64,000 nucleotides of DNA from Brevundimonas vesicularis (GCF_027886425.1 NZ_CP115671.1:2418001-2482000), one strand, 5' to 3'. Shown: positions 20,247 through 28,464, counted from the stretch's first letter. The notes: generated from the letters alone by a model not told the origin. A program made the numbers and translations.

Positions 20247-20822
20247 ATGCGCGCCACCCGCCTCGCCGCCGCCCTTCTCCTGGCCTCCCCCTTGGCCCTG
20301 ACCACCGCCTGCGCCGCGACCGGAAACGCGCCCCAGGCGGCCGTCGAACGCGCGCCCGTCGGCGCGACGGGACAGGCCGTTCTGATCAACGCCTCGGGCG
20401 CCAATATCGGCCGCGTCGACCTGCGTCAGGGGCCGACCGGCCTGCTGATGAAGATTGAGGCTTCGGGCCTGACGCCCGGCTGGCACGGCATCCACATCCA
20501 TGCGACCGGCGAATGCGCCGCGCCCTTCACCTCGTCCGGGGCCCACATCAACCACGGCGAGCCCAAGGCTCCGCACGGCCTGCTGAACGCTTCCGGGCCG
20601 GACGACGGCGACCTGCCCAACGTCTGGGCCGGTGCGGACGGCAAGGTGAACACCGAACTGTTCACGACCCGCGCCCGGATCTCGTCCGAAGGCCCCGGCC
20701 AATGGCTGTGGGACGGCGACGGCTCGGCCATCATCATCCACGCCAACCCAGACGACCATTCGACCCAGCCCATCGGCGGCGCGGGCGACCGGGTGGCCTG
20801 CGCGGCGCTCAGCGCTAGCTGA
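20247..20822 (+). CDS. sodC: Exported Cu/Zn superoxide dismutase-family protein with atypical zinc site
   Basis: 191 aa. A signal peptide (MRATRLAAALLLASPLALTTAC, possibly lipidated at Cys22) precedes a SodC domain. Copper ligands are conserved: HGIHIH (His83, His85), GAH (His100) and IIIHANPDD (His165). The active-site Arg is present (GDRVAC, Arg182), as are the disulfide cysteines Cys90 and Cys185. Of the zinc ligands, His110 and Asp122 are visible, but the position expected to be His (three residues before Asp122) is Asp119. It would dismutate superoxide in the periplasm; with the altered zinc site the activity may differ. An intrinsic terminator follows immediately. Confidence 0.9.
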   Translation: MRATRLAAALLLASPLALTTACAATGNAPQAAVERAPVGATGQAVLINASGANIGRVDLRQGPTGLLMKIEASGLTPGWHGIHIHATGECAAPFTSSGAHINHGEPKAPHGLLNASGPDDGDLPNVWAGADGKVNTELFTTRARISSEGPGQWLWDGDGSAIIIHANPDDHSTQPIGGAGDRVACAALSAS

Positions 20823-20846
20823 TCTTCTCTCCGAAACGGAAAGTGG

Positions 20847-20878
20847 CCCGCTGGACAGCGTTCAGCGGGTCTCTTTTT
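20847..20878 (+). terminator. Intrinsic terminator of sodC
   Basis: CCCGCTG (20847-20853) pairs with CAGCGGG (20863-20869) over a 9-nt loop and is followed by TCTCTTTTT. It lies 25 bp after the sodC stop and overlaps the last codons of the convergent DUF1003 gene. Confidence 0.8.
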
Positions 20879-21395
20879 GCGCGAGCAGATGGCGGATCAG
20901 TTCGGTCTGCTCCTCTTGCCGTGCGGTCAGGTGTTCGACCTTTTCCAGCAGGGCCATTATCTCGATCTCGGCCTTCAGATTGACCTGATAGTCATTGCCC
21001 GCGTCCAGCCGATCCTTTGACGCCTGGCGGTTCTGGCTCATCATGATGACCGGCGCCTGGATCGCCGCCAGCATCGACAAGACCAGGTTCAGGAAGATGA
21101 AGGGATAGGGGTCGAAAGCTTCCTTGCGCAGCAGCAGGTTCAGCCCGGTCCAGATCGCCAGGAAGACGCCGAACGCGATGATGAACGGCCACGAACCGCC
21201 GAACGCCGCAACCCGATCGGCCAGCCGCTCTCCAAAGGTTTGGCGGTCGTCGAAGGTCTCGTTGATGTCTTCGGACACAGGGCGACGATCGGCGGTGCTC
21301 TGAACGACGACGGCTTCGTTCGCCGGAAGATCGTGCTTCGCCTTGCCCAGCCAGCGGCGGGAAACGTGGTCGGCGTCGAGGGGGGCGTGGTGCAT
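20862..21395 (-). CDS. DUF1003 domain membrane protein
   Basis: 177 aa. It fits DUF1003: a hydrophilic N-terminus, the family phrase FGERLADRVAAFGGSWPFIIAFGVFLAIW, two transmembrane helices (about residues 68-88 and 98-120) with PYPFIFLNLVLSMLAAIQAPVIMMSQNRQA between and after them, then a coiled-coil C-terminus (LKAEIEIMALLEKVEHLTARQEEQTELIRHLL). Function is unknown in the family; some relatives are annotated as cyclic-nucleotide-binding or Mg/Co-related. The gene is monocistronic, 29 bp downstream of the DMT transporter stop-to-start boundary on the same strand. Confidence 0.9.
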   Translation of the reverse strand: MHHAPLDADHVSRRWLGKAKHDLPANEAVVVQSTADRRPVSEDINETFDDRQTFGERLADRVAAFGGSWPFIIAFGVFLAIWTGLNLLLRKEAFDPYPFIFLNLVLSMLAAIQAPVIMMSQNRQASKDRLDAGNDYQVNLKAEIEIMALLEKVEHLTARQEEQTELIRHLLAQKETR

Positions 21396-21424
21396 GACGG
21401 GCTCCTGATACGATCAGGAACAGA

Positions 21425-22363
21425 TCAAGCCTTGGCGGCCCCCGCACGCAAGCCCCGTTCGGCCAGGGCCACCAGGGCCACCCCGCCCATGGTGATGGCC
21501 GATCCCGTCAGAATCTGCGGCGTCAGGATGTCGCCCATGAAGCTCCAGCCGATGAACATCGACACCACCGGCGTGACCAGGAGATAGGGCGTCACCCGCC
21601 CCGCCTCGCGCCGCTGGACCAACCAAAACAGCAGGGTCGTCGCCAGCACGGACGATACGACGCCCGCCCACAGCAATGAGGCCCAGACCATGGGCGTGGC
21701 GCGCTTCACCGCCTCCCACTGGCCATGCTCGAACACCGCCGAGCCGAAGGCCATGACGGGAAAGGCCCCCAGCGCCAGCAGACCCTGCATCTTCAGTGGC
21801 GGGATGGAGGTGGTGCGACGCGCGACCACCGTGGTCACGCCCCAGGCGGCGCCGGCCGCGATGGCGACCAGAATGGCCTTCCAGTCCTGCAGCGCATGGG
21901 CGTCCAGCGTCATCCAAGCCACGCCGACAAAGGCCACGCCCATGCCGACCAAGGCCGCCTTGGACAGCCGCTCGCCCAGGATCAGGAAGGCGAACAGGGT
22001 GGTGAAGGGGATCCACAACTGGTTGGCCACGGTCACCGGGCTGACGTCTGTCGCCAGCCAGTAGGCGGTGTAGGCCAGGCCGTACTGGATCGGCCCGCCG
22101 ATGATGACGATCAGCATCAGGCTCTTCCAGTCCGGGAACGGCGGCCGCACGAAGGCGATCAGACAGGCAGTGGCGATGCCGAACCGGATGGCGCCGACCA
22201 GCAGCGGCGACAACTCCTGCGTCGCCAGCTTGGCCCCGGCGTTGTTGACGCCCCACACCACGATGATCGCCACAATGGCGGCGATCTCCAGCCCTGTCAG
22301 GGCGTGAGGCCTCTTGGATAGGGGCGCGGGCGCAGGCGCAACTTCGGAACGAACGTCGGTCAT
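21425..22363 (-). CDS. DMT-superfamily transporter with two EamA domains
   Basis: 312 aa, ten predicted transmembrane helices in two EamA repeats. The first repeat begins LEIAAIVAIIVVWGVNNAGAKLATQELSPLLVGAIRF and the second LVAIAAGAAWGVTTVVARRTTS. The YamA/RhaT/EamA group exports amino acids, metabolites or drugs; no substrate can be read from the sequence. It is an inner-membrane protein, possibly co-transcribed with the downstream DUF1003 gene (29-bp gap). Confidence 0.9.
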   Translation of the reverse strand: MTDVRSEVAPAPAPLSKRPHALTGLEIAAIVAIIVVWGVNNAGAKLATQELSPLLVGAIRFGIATACLIAFVRPPFPDWKSLMLIVIIGGPIQYGLAYTAYWLATDVSPVTVANQLWIPFTTLFAFLILGERLSKAALVGMGVAFVGVAWMTLDAHALQDWKAILVAIAAGAAWGVTTVVARRTTSIPPLKMQGLLALGAFPVMAFGSAVFEHGQWEAVKRATPMVWASLLWAGVVSSVLATTLLFWLVQRREAGRVTPYLLVTPVVSMFIGWSFMGDILTPQILTGSAITMGGVALVALAERGLRAGAAKA

Positions 22364-22436
22364 GACCGCCCTATGGCACGGCGCGGCTGCCGCGTCGGCT
22401 CACTTTGAATGACCTCAGGTTTCCGCTCAGAAATCC

Positions 22437-22469
22437 GGCTTGGCGACCGCTCGCACCGATCGCCAAGCC
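22437..22469 (-). terminator. Hairpin downstream of ssb
   Basis: A perfect 10-bp inverted repeat (GGCTTGGCGA / TCGCCAAGCC, 13-nt loop) starts 12 bp after the ssb stop. On the minus strand the U-tract is weak (GGATTTC), so it is a probable but not strong terminator. Confidence 0.6.
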
Positions 22470-22481
22470 AGGCACTCAGTC

Positions 22482-22979
22482 TTAGAACGGGATGTCGTCG
22501 TTCAGATCGTAGCTTTCCTTGGGGCCGCTCGGCTTGTTGGCGCCGCCGGTGGAGAAGCCCGAGGAATAGTCGTCATCGCCGCGACCACCGCCGCCGCCGT
22601 AACCACCGCCCGACGAGCCGCCTTCCGAGCGGCCGCCCAGCATGGTCAATTCACCCTTGAAGCGGCTGACGACGATCTCGGTCGAATACTTTTCGACGCC
22701 CTGCTGGTCGGTCCATTTGCGGGTCTGGAGCGCGCCCTCGATATAGACGGTCGAACCCTTCTTCACATAGTTCTCGACCACCTTGACGATGTTGTCGTTG
22801 AAGATGACGACCCGGTGCCACTCGGTCTTTTCCTTGCGCTCGCCTGAGGACTTGTCGCGCCAGGTCTCCGAGGTGGCGATGGAGAGGTTGGCGATGCGGT
22901 CGCCATTGGGCATGGAGCGGATCTCGGGGTCGCGACCCAGATTGCCGACCAGAATGACCTTATTGACGCTGCCCGCCAT
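22482..22979 (-). CDS. ssb: Single-stranded DNA-binding protein
   Basis: 165 aa. An N-terminal OB fold (MAGSVNKVILVGNLGRDPEIRSMPNGDRIANLSIATSE is the classical start) is followed by a Gly/Ser-rich flexible linker and the acidic tail NDDIPF, which recruits replication and repair proteins. It binds ssDNA as a tetramer in replication, recombination and repair. A LexA-type box (GTTC-N7-GTTC) lies about 140 bp upstream, suggesting SOS induction in addition to a housekeeping promoter. Confidence 0.98.
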   Translation of the reverse strand: MAGSVNKVILVGNLGRDPEIRSMPNGDRIANLSIATSETWRDKSSGERKEKTEWHRVVIFNDNIVKVVENYVKKGSTVYIEGALQTRKWTDQQGVEKYSTEIVVSRFKGELTMLGGRSEGGSSGGGYGGGGGRGDDDYSSGFSTGGANKPSGPKESYDLNDDIPF

Positions 22980-23118
22980 GGAAACTTCCTTCTTGTGTGA
23001 GGCGGCGACGACTTCGCCCGCCCCGTCAATTCAGTCCGATGTCTGACCGGGGCGACGGCTCATCGCCAGCCCTTTCGACAGCAAACCCGCTAAATCAGTG
23101 GATAAGCATTAACCGAAT

Positions 23119-23133
23119 GTTCCACTTTCGTTC
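23119..23133 (-). promoter_or_regulatory. LexA (SOS) box upstream of ssb
   Basis: GTTC-CACTTTC-GTTC exactly matches the alphaproteobacterial LexA consensus GTTC-N7-GTTC. It lies in the 168-bp gap upstream of ssb and 15 bp after the end of the preceding minus-strand gene, so ssb is the only obvious target. Confidence 0.75.
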
Positions 23134-23147
23134 TGGTCACGCAAATC

Positions 23148-23570
23148 CTACTCCGCAGCGGGGTCGGCGGCGATGGCGATGGGACGACCCGTCTCGTCGC
23201 GCTGGATGGCGCCGGGGATGGCCAGACGGCCGTCGCCGGTGCGGGCCATGGCGAAGAAGCGGCTGCCGGTCAGGCTCTTGCCGATCTTGACCCCTTCGCG
23301 GTCGACGAAGATGAAGCGGCCCTGATAGGCGCCGGCGATTTCCTGGTTCGAACCGCCCATGCGTAGGAAGCGAAGGCGCATCTCCTCCAGCCGCGCGGCG
23401 CATTGTTCGAGCTGGGGCTGGTTGTCGGCAATTTTCTGCAGGCGCGGCGGCGCATTGTCCGGCGTCGCCACGAAGTAGCAGGCGCCCTCGGCGAACTCGT
23501 ACTTGGGTTCGTTTGAGCAGGCGCCCAGCAGAGCAGTCCCGGCGATGGCGGCGAGGGCGACGAAACGCAT
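23148..23570 (-). CDS. Small putative lipoprotein of unknown function
   Basis: 140 aa. The N-terminus MRFVALAAIAGTALLGACSNEP is a lipoprotein signal with lipobox LLGAC (Cys18). The mature part has no family I recognise; it includes a heptad-rich stretch LQKIADNQPQLEQCAARLEEMRLRFLRM (possible coiled coil) and AGAYQGRFIFVDREGVKIGKSLTGSRFFAMART. It is coupled to the upstream membrane protein by a one-base TGATG overlap. Envelope location is likely from the lipobox. Confidence 0.75.
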   Translation of the reverse strand: MRFVALAAIAGTALLGACSNEPKYEFAEGACYFVATPDNAPPRLQKIADNQPQLEQCAARLEEMRLRFLRMGGSNQEIAGAYQGRFIFVDREGVKIGKSLTGSRFFAMARTGDGRLAIPGAIQRDETGRPIAIAADPAAE

Positions 23571-24241
23571 CAGTTCATTCCCGTGAATTGGCAGTTGCGA
23601 TCCTGCTCGGTCAGGGTCCTGAAACGGTTGTTGTCATTCGACTGTTCCACCCGGCGGGGCACCAGACGCAGGGTCGTATCGCCCCAGCGGCCGTATTGGG
23701 CGTCGCCCGGCCCGACGCAGGTTCCGGCGTAAAGCGCTTGAACGCACGCGTTCAAGCTCATGCTTGGCGACAGGGTGCGCCAATCGGAGCCGGTGTGGCG
23801 CAGGCAGGGGCTGCCGCTGGCCACGGGTGTGGGGCGCGGCGCAGGCGTCTGTTCGACGGAGGCCGGCGGCGGGGTCTGGGCCATCTCGACCGCGGGCAGT
23901 TCGGGCGGCGGGGCGAAGGCGGCGGTCGGGGCGGCGGCCAAGGCGCCTGTGGCGTCCAGCCCCACGTCTAGAGCGTCCGTCGCCAGGCCATTGCGCTGGG
24001 CGCAGACCGCCAAGGTCGCCATGCCGACGAACTGACCATCGACGAAGCAGCGCAGTTCCCGCGTCGGCTCCAGCGTGGGCGCCTCGGCCAGGTTGACCAC
24101 CAGCCCGCCCTTGGACGCCGGCGGCGCTTCCGTCGTCTTGTCGCCGCCGCCCGCAAAGATCAGGGCGAGCACGACGGCGATGACGATCGCTACGCCGGCG
24201 CCGACCAACAGGATGACGCGGTTGTCTTTCGGAAGGGCCAT
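23570..24241 (-). CDS. Membrane-anchored protein of unknown function
   Basis: 223 aa. A single N-terminal membrane anchor (about residues 8-30, VILLVGAGVAIVIAVVLALIFAGG) is followed by a periplasmic region with ELRCFVDGQFVGMATLAVCAQRNGLATDALDVGLD, a Pro/Ala linker (PPPASVEQTPAPRPTP) and a C-terminal Cys-containing domain (SPCLRHTGSDWRTLSPSMSLNACVQALYAGTCVGPGDAQYGRWGDTTLRL). I see no catalytic motif. It forms a two-gene unit with the lipoprotein 1 bp downstream and is 82 bp from the end of flaEY, but nothing links it to motility. Confidence 0.75.
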   Translation of the reverse strand: MALPKDNRVILLVGAGVAIVIAVVLALIFAGGGDKTTEAPPASKGGLVVNLAEAPTLEPTRELRCFVDGQFVGMATLAVCAQRNGLATDALDVGLDATGALAAAPTAAFAPPPELPAVEMAQTPPPASVEQTPAPRPTPVASGSPCLRHTGSDWRTLSPSMSLNACVQALYAGTCVGPGDAQYGRWGDTTLRLVPRRVEQSNDNNRFRTLTEQDRNCQFTGMN

Positions 24242-24323
24242 GAACGGGCTTTCGCGGATGAGGAGGTCAATAACTCCGACCCGGCCTCGGGCGTCAACCG
24301 CCTTGACCCCGTCACTACCCCTA

Positions 24324-27029
24324 TCAGGCCGTCAGGCGGCTGAGCGCGGCCTGATAGTTCGCCAGTTGCGTCTGCTGATAGGCGGTCGAGGAGCCGTTGC
24401 CGGTCTGGGTGTTGGTTATGCCGCCGGTCGAGGGCGCGAGGGAGCGGTAGGAGGACCGGACCGCCGTCATCGCCTGGGCCAGCGATTCGATCGCCGCCTT
24501 GATCGCGGCGGGATCGTTCAGGTTCAGCTTGTTCGACAGGTTCAGCCCATAGGTCTTGATCGCGTCCTTGTCCGGCTTCACCGGACCGACGAAGCCAGGC
24601 GTCAGGCCCAGCGCGCCCAGGGCGTCCTTGCCGATCGCTCCGGCGGAGATGACCGCGCCGTCCTTATTGGCCGCCGTCTTGATTTCCAGGCGCTGGACGA
24701 TGGGTTTGGCCTTCAGGTCGGTGATGACCTTGGCTTCCAACTGGCGGCCAGAGGCGGCGTTGATCTTCTTGGCCAGGCTTTCCAGCGTGTCCTTGGCGTC
24801 GATAGTCACGGTGACGGCGCGGCCGCCGGCCGCAGGGCTGATCGAAAACTGATCGCCGGCGCGGGCTGAGGTGGCGACGGTCAGCAGCTTGGAATCCGCT
24901 TGCATGATCTGGCCCTGAGGCAGGCCGAGGCGGTCGAGCACGCTGGCCCCGCCCGCTGCGATGCTCAGGCTGGTCGGCTTGGCCTGATCGCCGTCCGCAC
25001 GCCAGGTTCGGTTCGATTGGACCTGGCCCGTGGCGAGATCGATCTGGGCCAGATAGCCGGACGTGGGGTCGTCCTTGCCGGCGCCTTCCGCCCGGTTCGT
25101 GCCGGTGATCCAGACCTTGCCGTCCTTGATGGCGACGTCGGCAGCGGTGTCCGCGCCCGCCCCGCCGAAATAGGTCAGTTGGTCGCTCGCCGAGGCCTGA
25201 AGGTCCGCCGACAAGGTGGCGATGAAGACATCGCTGCCGCCGGCATGGGCGTTGGTCACCGTAGAGATATCGAGGTCGGTGTTTTCAGTATGGCCGGTCA
25301 CCACGACCTTGCCGTTCTCAACCGATATGCCGGCGATCGCGCCGCTGGCGTAGCCAAGGTCACGCGTTGAAGCCAGGCTCGGCACGCCGTCGGCGTCCAG
25401 GGTGAAGCGGCGCACGACCGCCTTCCCGTTCTCGACGCCGGCCGTATAGAGGTCGTTTCCTGACACCGTCATGGCCTGAACGGAATCGTCGCCGCTGGTG
25501 CCGAACTGCACGGTCGCGACGTTCACGCCCACGTCCGGGCCGTTGATCTTTATCGGCTTTTCCTGGAAAGCCTGAAGATAGGAATCCCAGCCGCCCAGGG
25601 CCGCATTGCCCGGCATGGCCGATTTCGAGCGACCGGCGACATAGACCATGCCGTCGGCGCCGAAGCGAACTTCGGTCGCCTCATCGGCCGCCTTAGCCCC
25701 GCGACGCTGGGTCCACAGTTCCTGGCCTGAACTGTCGAAGACAGAGACGAAACTGTCGGCCACGGACGCGTTGTCGCCGCTCTTGCCGGGCTCAAGCGCC
25801 CCGGTCACGGATCCGGCCAGGGCGACCCGGCCGTCATCATCGATGGCAATGGAGAAGCCGTTGGCGCTGGAGGCGGCGCCGAGCAGCTTGGTCTGCATCA
25901 GATTGCCGGCGGAATCGTATTTCATCAGGGCGACATCGCGCGCGCCCTTGATCGGTTGACTGGCGTCGCCCGCCGTCAGTTCGGCGACGACCCAAACGGA
26001 GCCATCCGGCGCCACGGCGCTGGCCTTAACCGCGGCGACCCCGTCGGGCAGATCGGCGTGCCCCACCCTGCCCTCGCCCCAGAACGGATCGTCGACGCCC
26101 TGCTGGGCGGCCGGCGCCGCGCCGCCGTCGGCCTGGAACTTCAGCAGTTGGCCCGCCGTGCCGGTCTTGCCGACCCCTTGCGTCACATAGACAGCGTCGG
26201 AGGTGTCGACGGCCTGGAAGCTGATGGCTTCGCCGGTCCCGCCATTGACCTTCAACGCCCACTGATCCGGTCCGGCCGGCAGGGTGATGGTCTTGGTCCC
26301 GCTTTTGACCGTCTTCGGCTCGGCGGGGATCAACTGAGCGCTGATGCGAGTCGCGACGCCCGCGTCCTCCAGCTTGCCGTTCATATAGGCGGTAACATTG
26401 GCCAACGACCGATCGGTCGCCATCTCAGACAAGTCCATGGCGATCGCCTGCTCCCCGGCCGCCGTCTTGACGGTCACGGAGAACTTCACGTCTCCCTCGA
26501 ACGCCTTAACCGAGGCGGTGGGGTCGCCGTCGTGGATGGGGGCGGTGACGAAACTGGTCGGCGCCCGTTCCAGCGCAAAGGTGCTCTTGACCGAGGTCTG
26601 GGCCACGCCCTGCACCAACCGCATGTCTTCGAAACTGGCGGTGCTCAGATAGGTCGATAATTCGGCCAGGCCTTCGCCGAAGCGCTTGGACACCAAGGCC
26701 GCTTCCGACGCGCTCAGCCCCATGACGCCAGCACGGTCGGCCAAAGCGCCCAGCGTGTTCAGGCCCTGATACAGGGCGAACATCTTGCGGTAGTCGGTGG
26801 AAGCGCCGGCCAGATCCAGGCTGACATTGCCCTCGTCGATCAGGCGACGGCCGCCCAGGGCCGCACGGACCAGGTCGCTAGCCTTCGCCGGTGTCGCCGT
26901 GGACGACCAGGGGGCCGTCGGTTGGGTCTTCTTGGTTTTGACGGCCGGGCTGGCGGTCGTGGCGGCGCCTGACGACGACGTCCCCGTCGTCGTTCCAAAA
27001 AGACCCAGCAGATAGCTGTTGTTGATCAT
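24324..27029 (-). CDS. flaEY: FlaEY-like flagellar regulatory/accessory protein
   Basis: 901 aa. It lies directly downstream of a flagellin gene, the position of flaEY in the Caulobacter crescentus flagellin cluster, whose product modulates flagellin gene expression and filament assembly. The N-terminus MINNSYLLGLFGTTTGTSSS is followed by a helical region (residues 50-130). The middle (about 310-690) is a beta-propeller/SBBP-like repeat series with phrases such as VALAGSVTGALEP, VYVAGRSKSAMPG, LYTAGVENGKAVV and VWITGTNRAEGAG. Residues 721-830 contain a flagellin-hook-like motif (SARAGDQFSISPAAGG ... DTLESLAKKINAASG) and the tail (LANYQAALSRLTA) resembles flagellin ends. No signal peptide is seen. 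Identity rests on context and overall layout. Confidence 0.75.
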   Translation of the reverse strand: MINNSYLLGLFGTTTGTSSSGAATTASPAVKTKKTQPTAPWSSTATPAKASDLVRAALGGRRLIDEGNVSLDLAGASTDYRKMFALYQGLNTLGALADRAGVMGLSASEAALVSKRFGEGLAELSTYLSTASFEDMRLVQGVAQTSVKSTFALERAPTSFVTAPIHDGDPTASVKAFEGDVKFSVTVKTAAGEQAIAMDLSEMATDRSLANVTAYMNGKLEDAGVATRISAQLIPAEPKTVKSGTKTITLPAGPDQWALKVNGGTGEAISFQAVDTSDAVYVTQGVGKTGTAGQLLKFQADGGAAPAAQQGVDDPFWGEGRVGHADLPDGVAAVKASAVAPDGSVWVVAELTAGDASQPIKGARDVALMKYDSAGNLMQTKLLGAASSANGFSIAIDDDGRVALAGSVTGALEPGKSGDNASVADSFVSVFDSSGQELWTQRRGAKAADEATEVRFGADGMVYVAGRSKSAMPGNAALGGWDSYLQAFQEKPIKINGPDVGVNVATVQFGTSGDDSVQAMTVSGNDLYTAGVENGKAVVRRFTLDADGVPSLASTRDLGYASGAIAGISVENGKVVVTGHTENTDLDISTVTNAHAGGSDVFIATLSADLQASASDQLTYFGGAGADTAADVAIKDGKVWITGTNRAEGAGKDDPTSGYLAQIDLATGQVQSNRTWRADGDQAKPTSLSIAAGGASVLDRLGLPQGQIMQADSKLLTVATSARAGDQFSISPAAGGRAVTVTIDAKDTLESLAKKINAASGRQLEAKVITDLKAKPIVQRLEIKTAANKDGAVISAGAIGKDALGALGLTPGFVGPVKPDKDAIKTYGLNLSNKLNLNDPAAIKAAIESLAQAMTAVRSSYRSLAPSTGGITNTQTGNGSSTAYQQTQLANYQAALSRLTA

Positions 27030-27089
27030 TCAGACGGCTCCGACCCTATCGTGCGGCGGGCGTCGATAAGGAACCGTTAAGCTGTCGGA

Positions 27090-27968
27090 TCAGCCCTTGA
27101 ACAGCGACAGGATGACTTGCGGCGCCTGGTTGGCGATCGACAGGGCCTGAACGCCGAGTTGCTGCTGGACCTGCAAGGCCTGAAGGCGGGCGCTTTCCTT
27201 AGCCAGGTCCGCGTCGACCAGATTGCCGATGCCGGCCTCCAGCGCGTCCGACAGCTTGCCGACATAGGTGGTGTGGCGCTCAATCTGCTTAGACTGGGCG
27301 CCCAGTTCGGAAAGACGGGAACTCGAGGTTGCGATGGCGTTGTTGATCCGGTTCAGCGCGGCTTTTGCATCGGCCTCAACCAATAAGCTTGGCGCGTCAA
27401 CAGCGGGCGTAGCCGAAGCGTCGGCCGCAAGCCCCAAGCCTGAAAGTGTCAGGTTTTGACGCTTCAGCTGGATATTCTCCTGGCCGTCCGCACTAGCGAT
27501 AAAGTTCAAGTCCCCGAGCGGCGCAGGAGGTGTCGCGCCGTCCGTACGCCCTGCGAGAATGTTCTCACCATCAAAAATGGCGTTGTCTGCAAAAGACTGG
27601 ATCGACAACAGAAGCGATTGAAACTCCTGGTCATACGATTTGCGAGTCGCATCGCTGGCGCTCGGGTCCGCCGCTGCGGTCGCCTTCTGCTTCAACTCGA
27701 GCAGGATGTCCGAGATCTGCTCGCCGGCCGCCAGCGACACGTCTGCGATGGACGTCGCGCGGTTCAGGCTTGTGGTGACGGCTTCGAGCGATCCCCGGTC
27801 GGCACGCTGCCCCTGAGCCACCGCCCAGACCGCGGCGTTGTCGCGCGCGCCCTGAACCTTCAGCCCCGTGTTCACCCGGCTCTGCGTCGCCGCCAACTGG
27901 TCGTTGGTGCGGTTTAGATTCTGCAAGGCGATCATCGCCGAGGTGTTGGTGTGGATGCTGGTGGTCAT
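27090..27968 (-). CDS. fljJ: Flagellin (FljJ-like, larger and divergent paralog)
   Basis: 292 aa. Conserved flagellin D0/D1 ends: MTTSIHTNTSAMIALQNLNRTNDQLAATQSRVNTGLKV at the N-terminus and IGNLVDADLAKESARLQALQVQQQLGVQALSIANQAPQVILSLFKG at the C-terminus, with a short variable middle and no bulky D3 domain. It is longer (about 30 kDa) and more divergent than the other two copies (25-26 kDa), matching FljJ versus FljK/FljL in Caulobacter; the symbol is by analogy. No sigma-54 site like those of the other two was found upstream, where there is a 31-bp dyad instead. FlaEY follows 60 bp downstream. Confidence 0.9.
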   Translation of the reverse strand: MTTSIHTNTSAMIALQNLNRTNDQLAATQSRVNTGLKVQGARDNAAVWAVAQGQRADRGSLEAVTTSLNRATSIADVSLAAGEQISDILLELKQKATAAADPSASDATRKSYDQEFQSLLLSIQSFADNAIFDGENILAGRTDGATPPAPLGDLNFIASADGQENIQLKRQNLTLSGLGLAADASATPAVDAPSLLVEADAKAALNRINNAIATSSSRLSELGAQSKQIERHTTYVGKLSDALEAGIGNLVDADLAKESARLQALQVQQQLGVQALSIANQAPQVILSLFKG

Positions 27969-28003
27969 GGCTTCAAGCCCCCGGACGTTCTGTGGGCTAC
28001 AGG

Positions 28004-28034
28004 GTTAACCATGAGTCGTAATCACATGGTTAAC
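28004..28034. promoter_or_regulatory. Inverted repeat in the leader/promoter region of the FljJ-like gene
   Basis: GTTAACCATG (28004-28013) and CATGGTTAAC (28025-28034) are perfect 10-bp arms around an 11-nt centre, 36 bp upstream of the flagellin start and downstream of flaG. It is AT-rich against the GC-rich background. No T-tract follows, so an operator or RNA hairpin is more likely than a terminator. Confidence 0.5.
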
Positions 28035-28103
28035 GCGCCGGAAACCATGATTGCGCCGTCCAGCGAGCCGGCGGCGTTGAAAAGTTTGAGCCCTCGCCGG
28101 TTG

Positions 28104-28400
28104 TCAGACGGCGGTATCGACCAGACGACCTCCACGATAGGTCGGGTCGCTGTTCAACTTCTCGACATCCTCGCGCGGCAACTGGCGGATCACCTCCCCC
28201 GTCACCCGGTCCAGAACCTTGTAGACGAAGCGGTTGTCACCCACGGCCTCGATGGTCAGTCGAAAGCGGCTGGCGTCTTCGGTGTCGTTTGCTGGTGTTC
28301 CAGCGGGAGCCAGACCTGAGGCAGTCACAGCGTTTTCTGGGGATCGGCTTACAGTAGAGACACTCGCGGCATTTTGGGTCATATCTGCCGCGCGGACCAA
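28104..28400 (-). CDS. flaG: FlaG-family flagellar protein
   Basis: 98 aa (92 if the internal ATG at 28382 is used). The C-terminal half is the FlaG domain: FRLTIEAVGDNRFVYKVLDRVTGEVIRQLPREDVEKLN. FlaG proteins affect filament length in several bacteria. The TTG at 28400 is preceded by AGAAGGG at suitable spacing and was preferred; the ATG at 28382 has no clear RBS. It lies between two flagellin genes on the same strand, as in Caulobacter-type flagellin clusters. Confidence 0.85.
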   Translation of the reverse strand: MVRAADMTQNAASVSTVSRSPENAVTASGLAPAGTPANDTEDASRFRLTIEAVGDNRFVYKVLDRVTGEVIRQLPREDVEKLNSDPTYRGGRLVDTAV

Positions 28401-28420
28401 TCCGCGCCCTTCTGAATATC

Positions 28421-28456
28421 AAAGAAGAGGCCGGGGCGGCCGATAACCGCCCCGGC
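28421..28456 (-). terminator. Intrinsic terminator of the 28465-29232 flagellin gene
   Basis: The perfect stem CCGGGGCGG / CCGCCCCGG (28431-28455), extended by one pair, is followed on the minus strand by CTCTTCTTT. It lies 9 bp after the flagellin stop and just before flaG, so flaG probably needs its own promoter or read-through. Confidence 0.8.
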
Positions 28457-28464
28457 TCAAGGCC

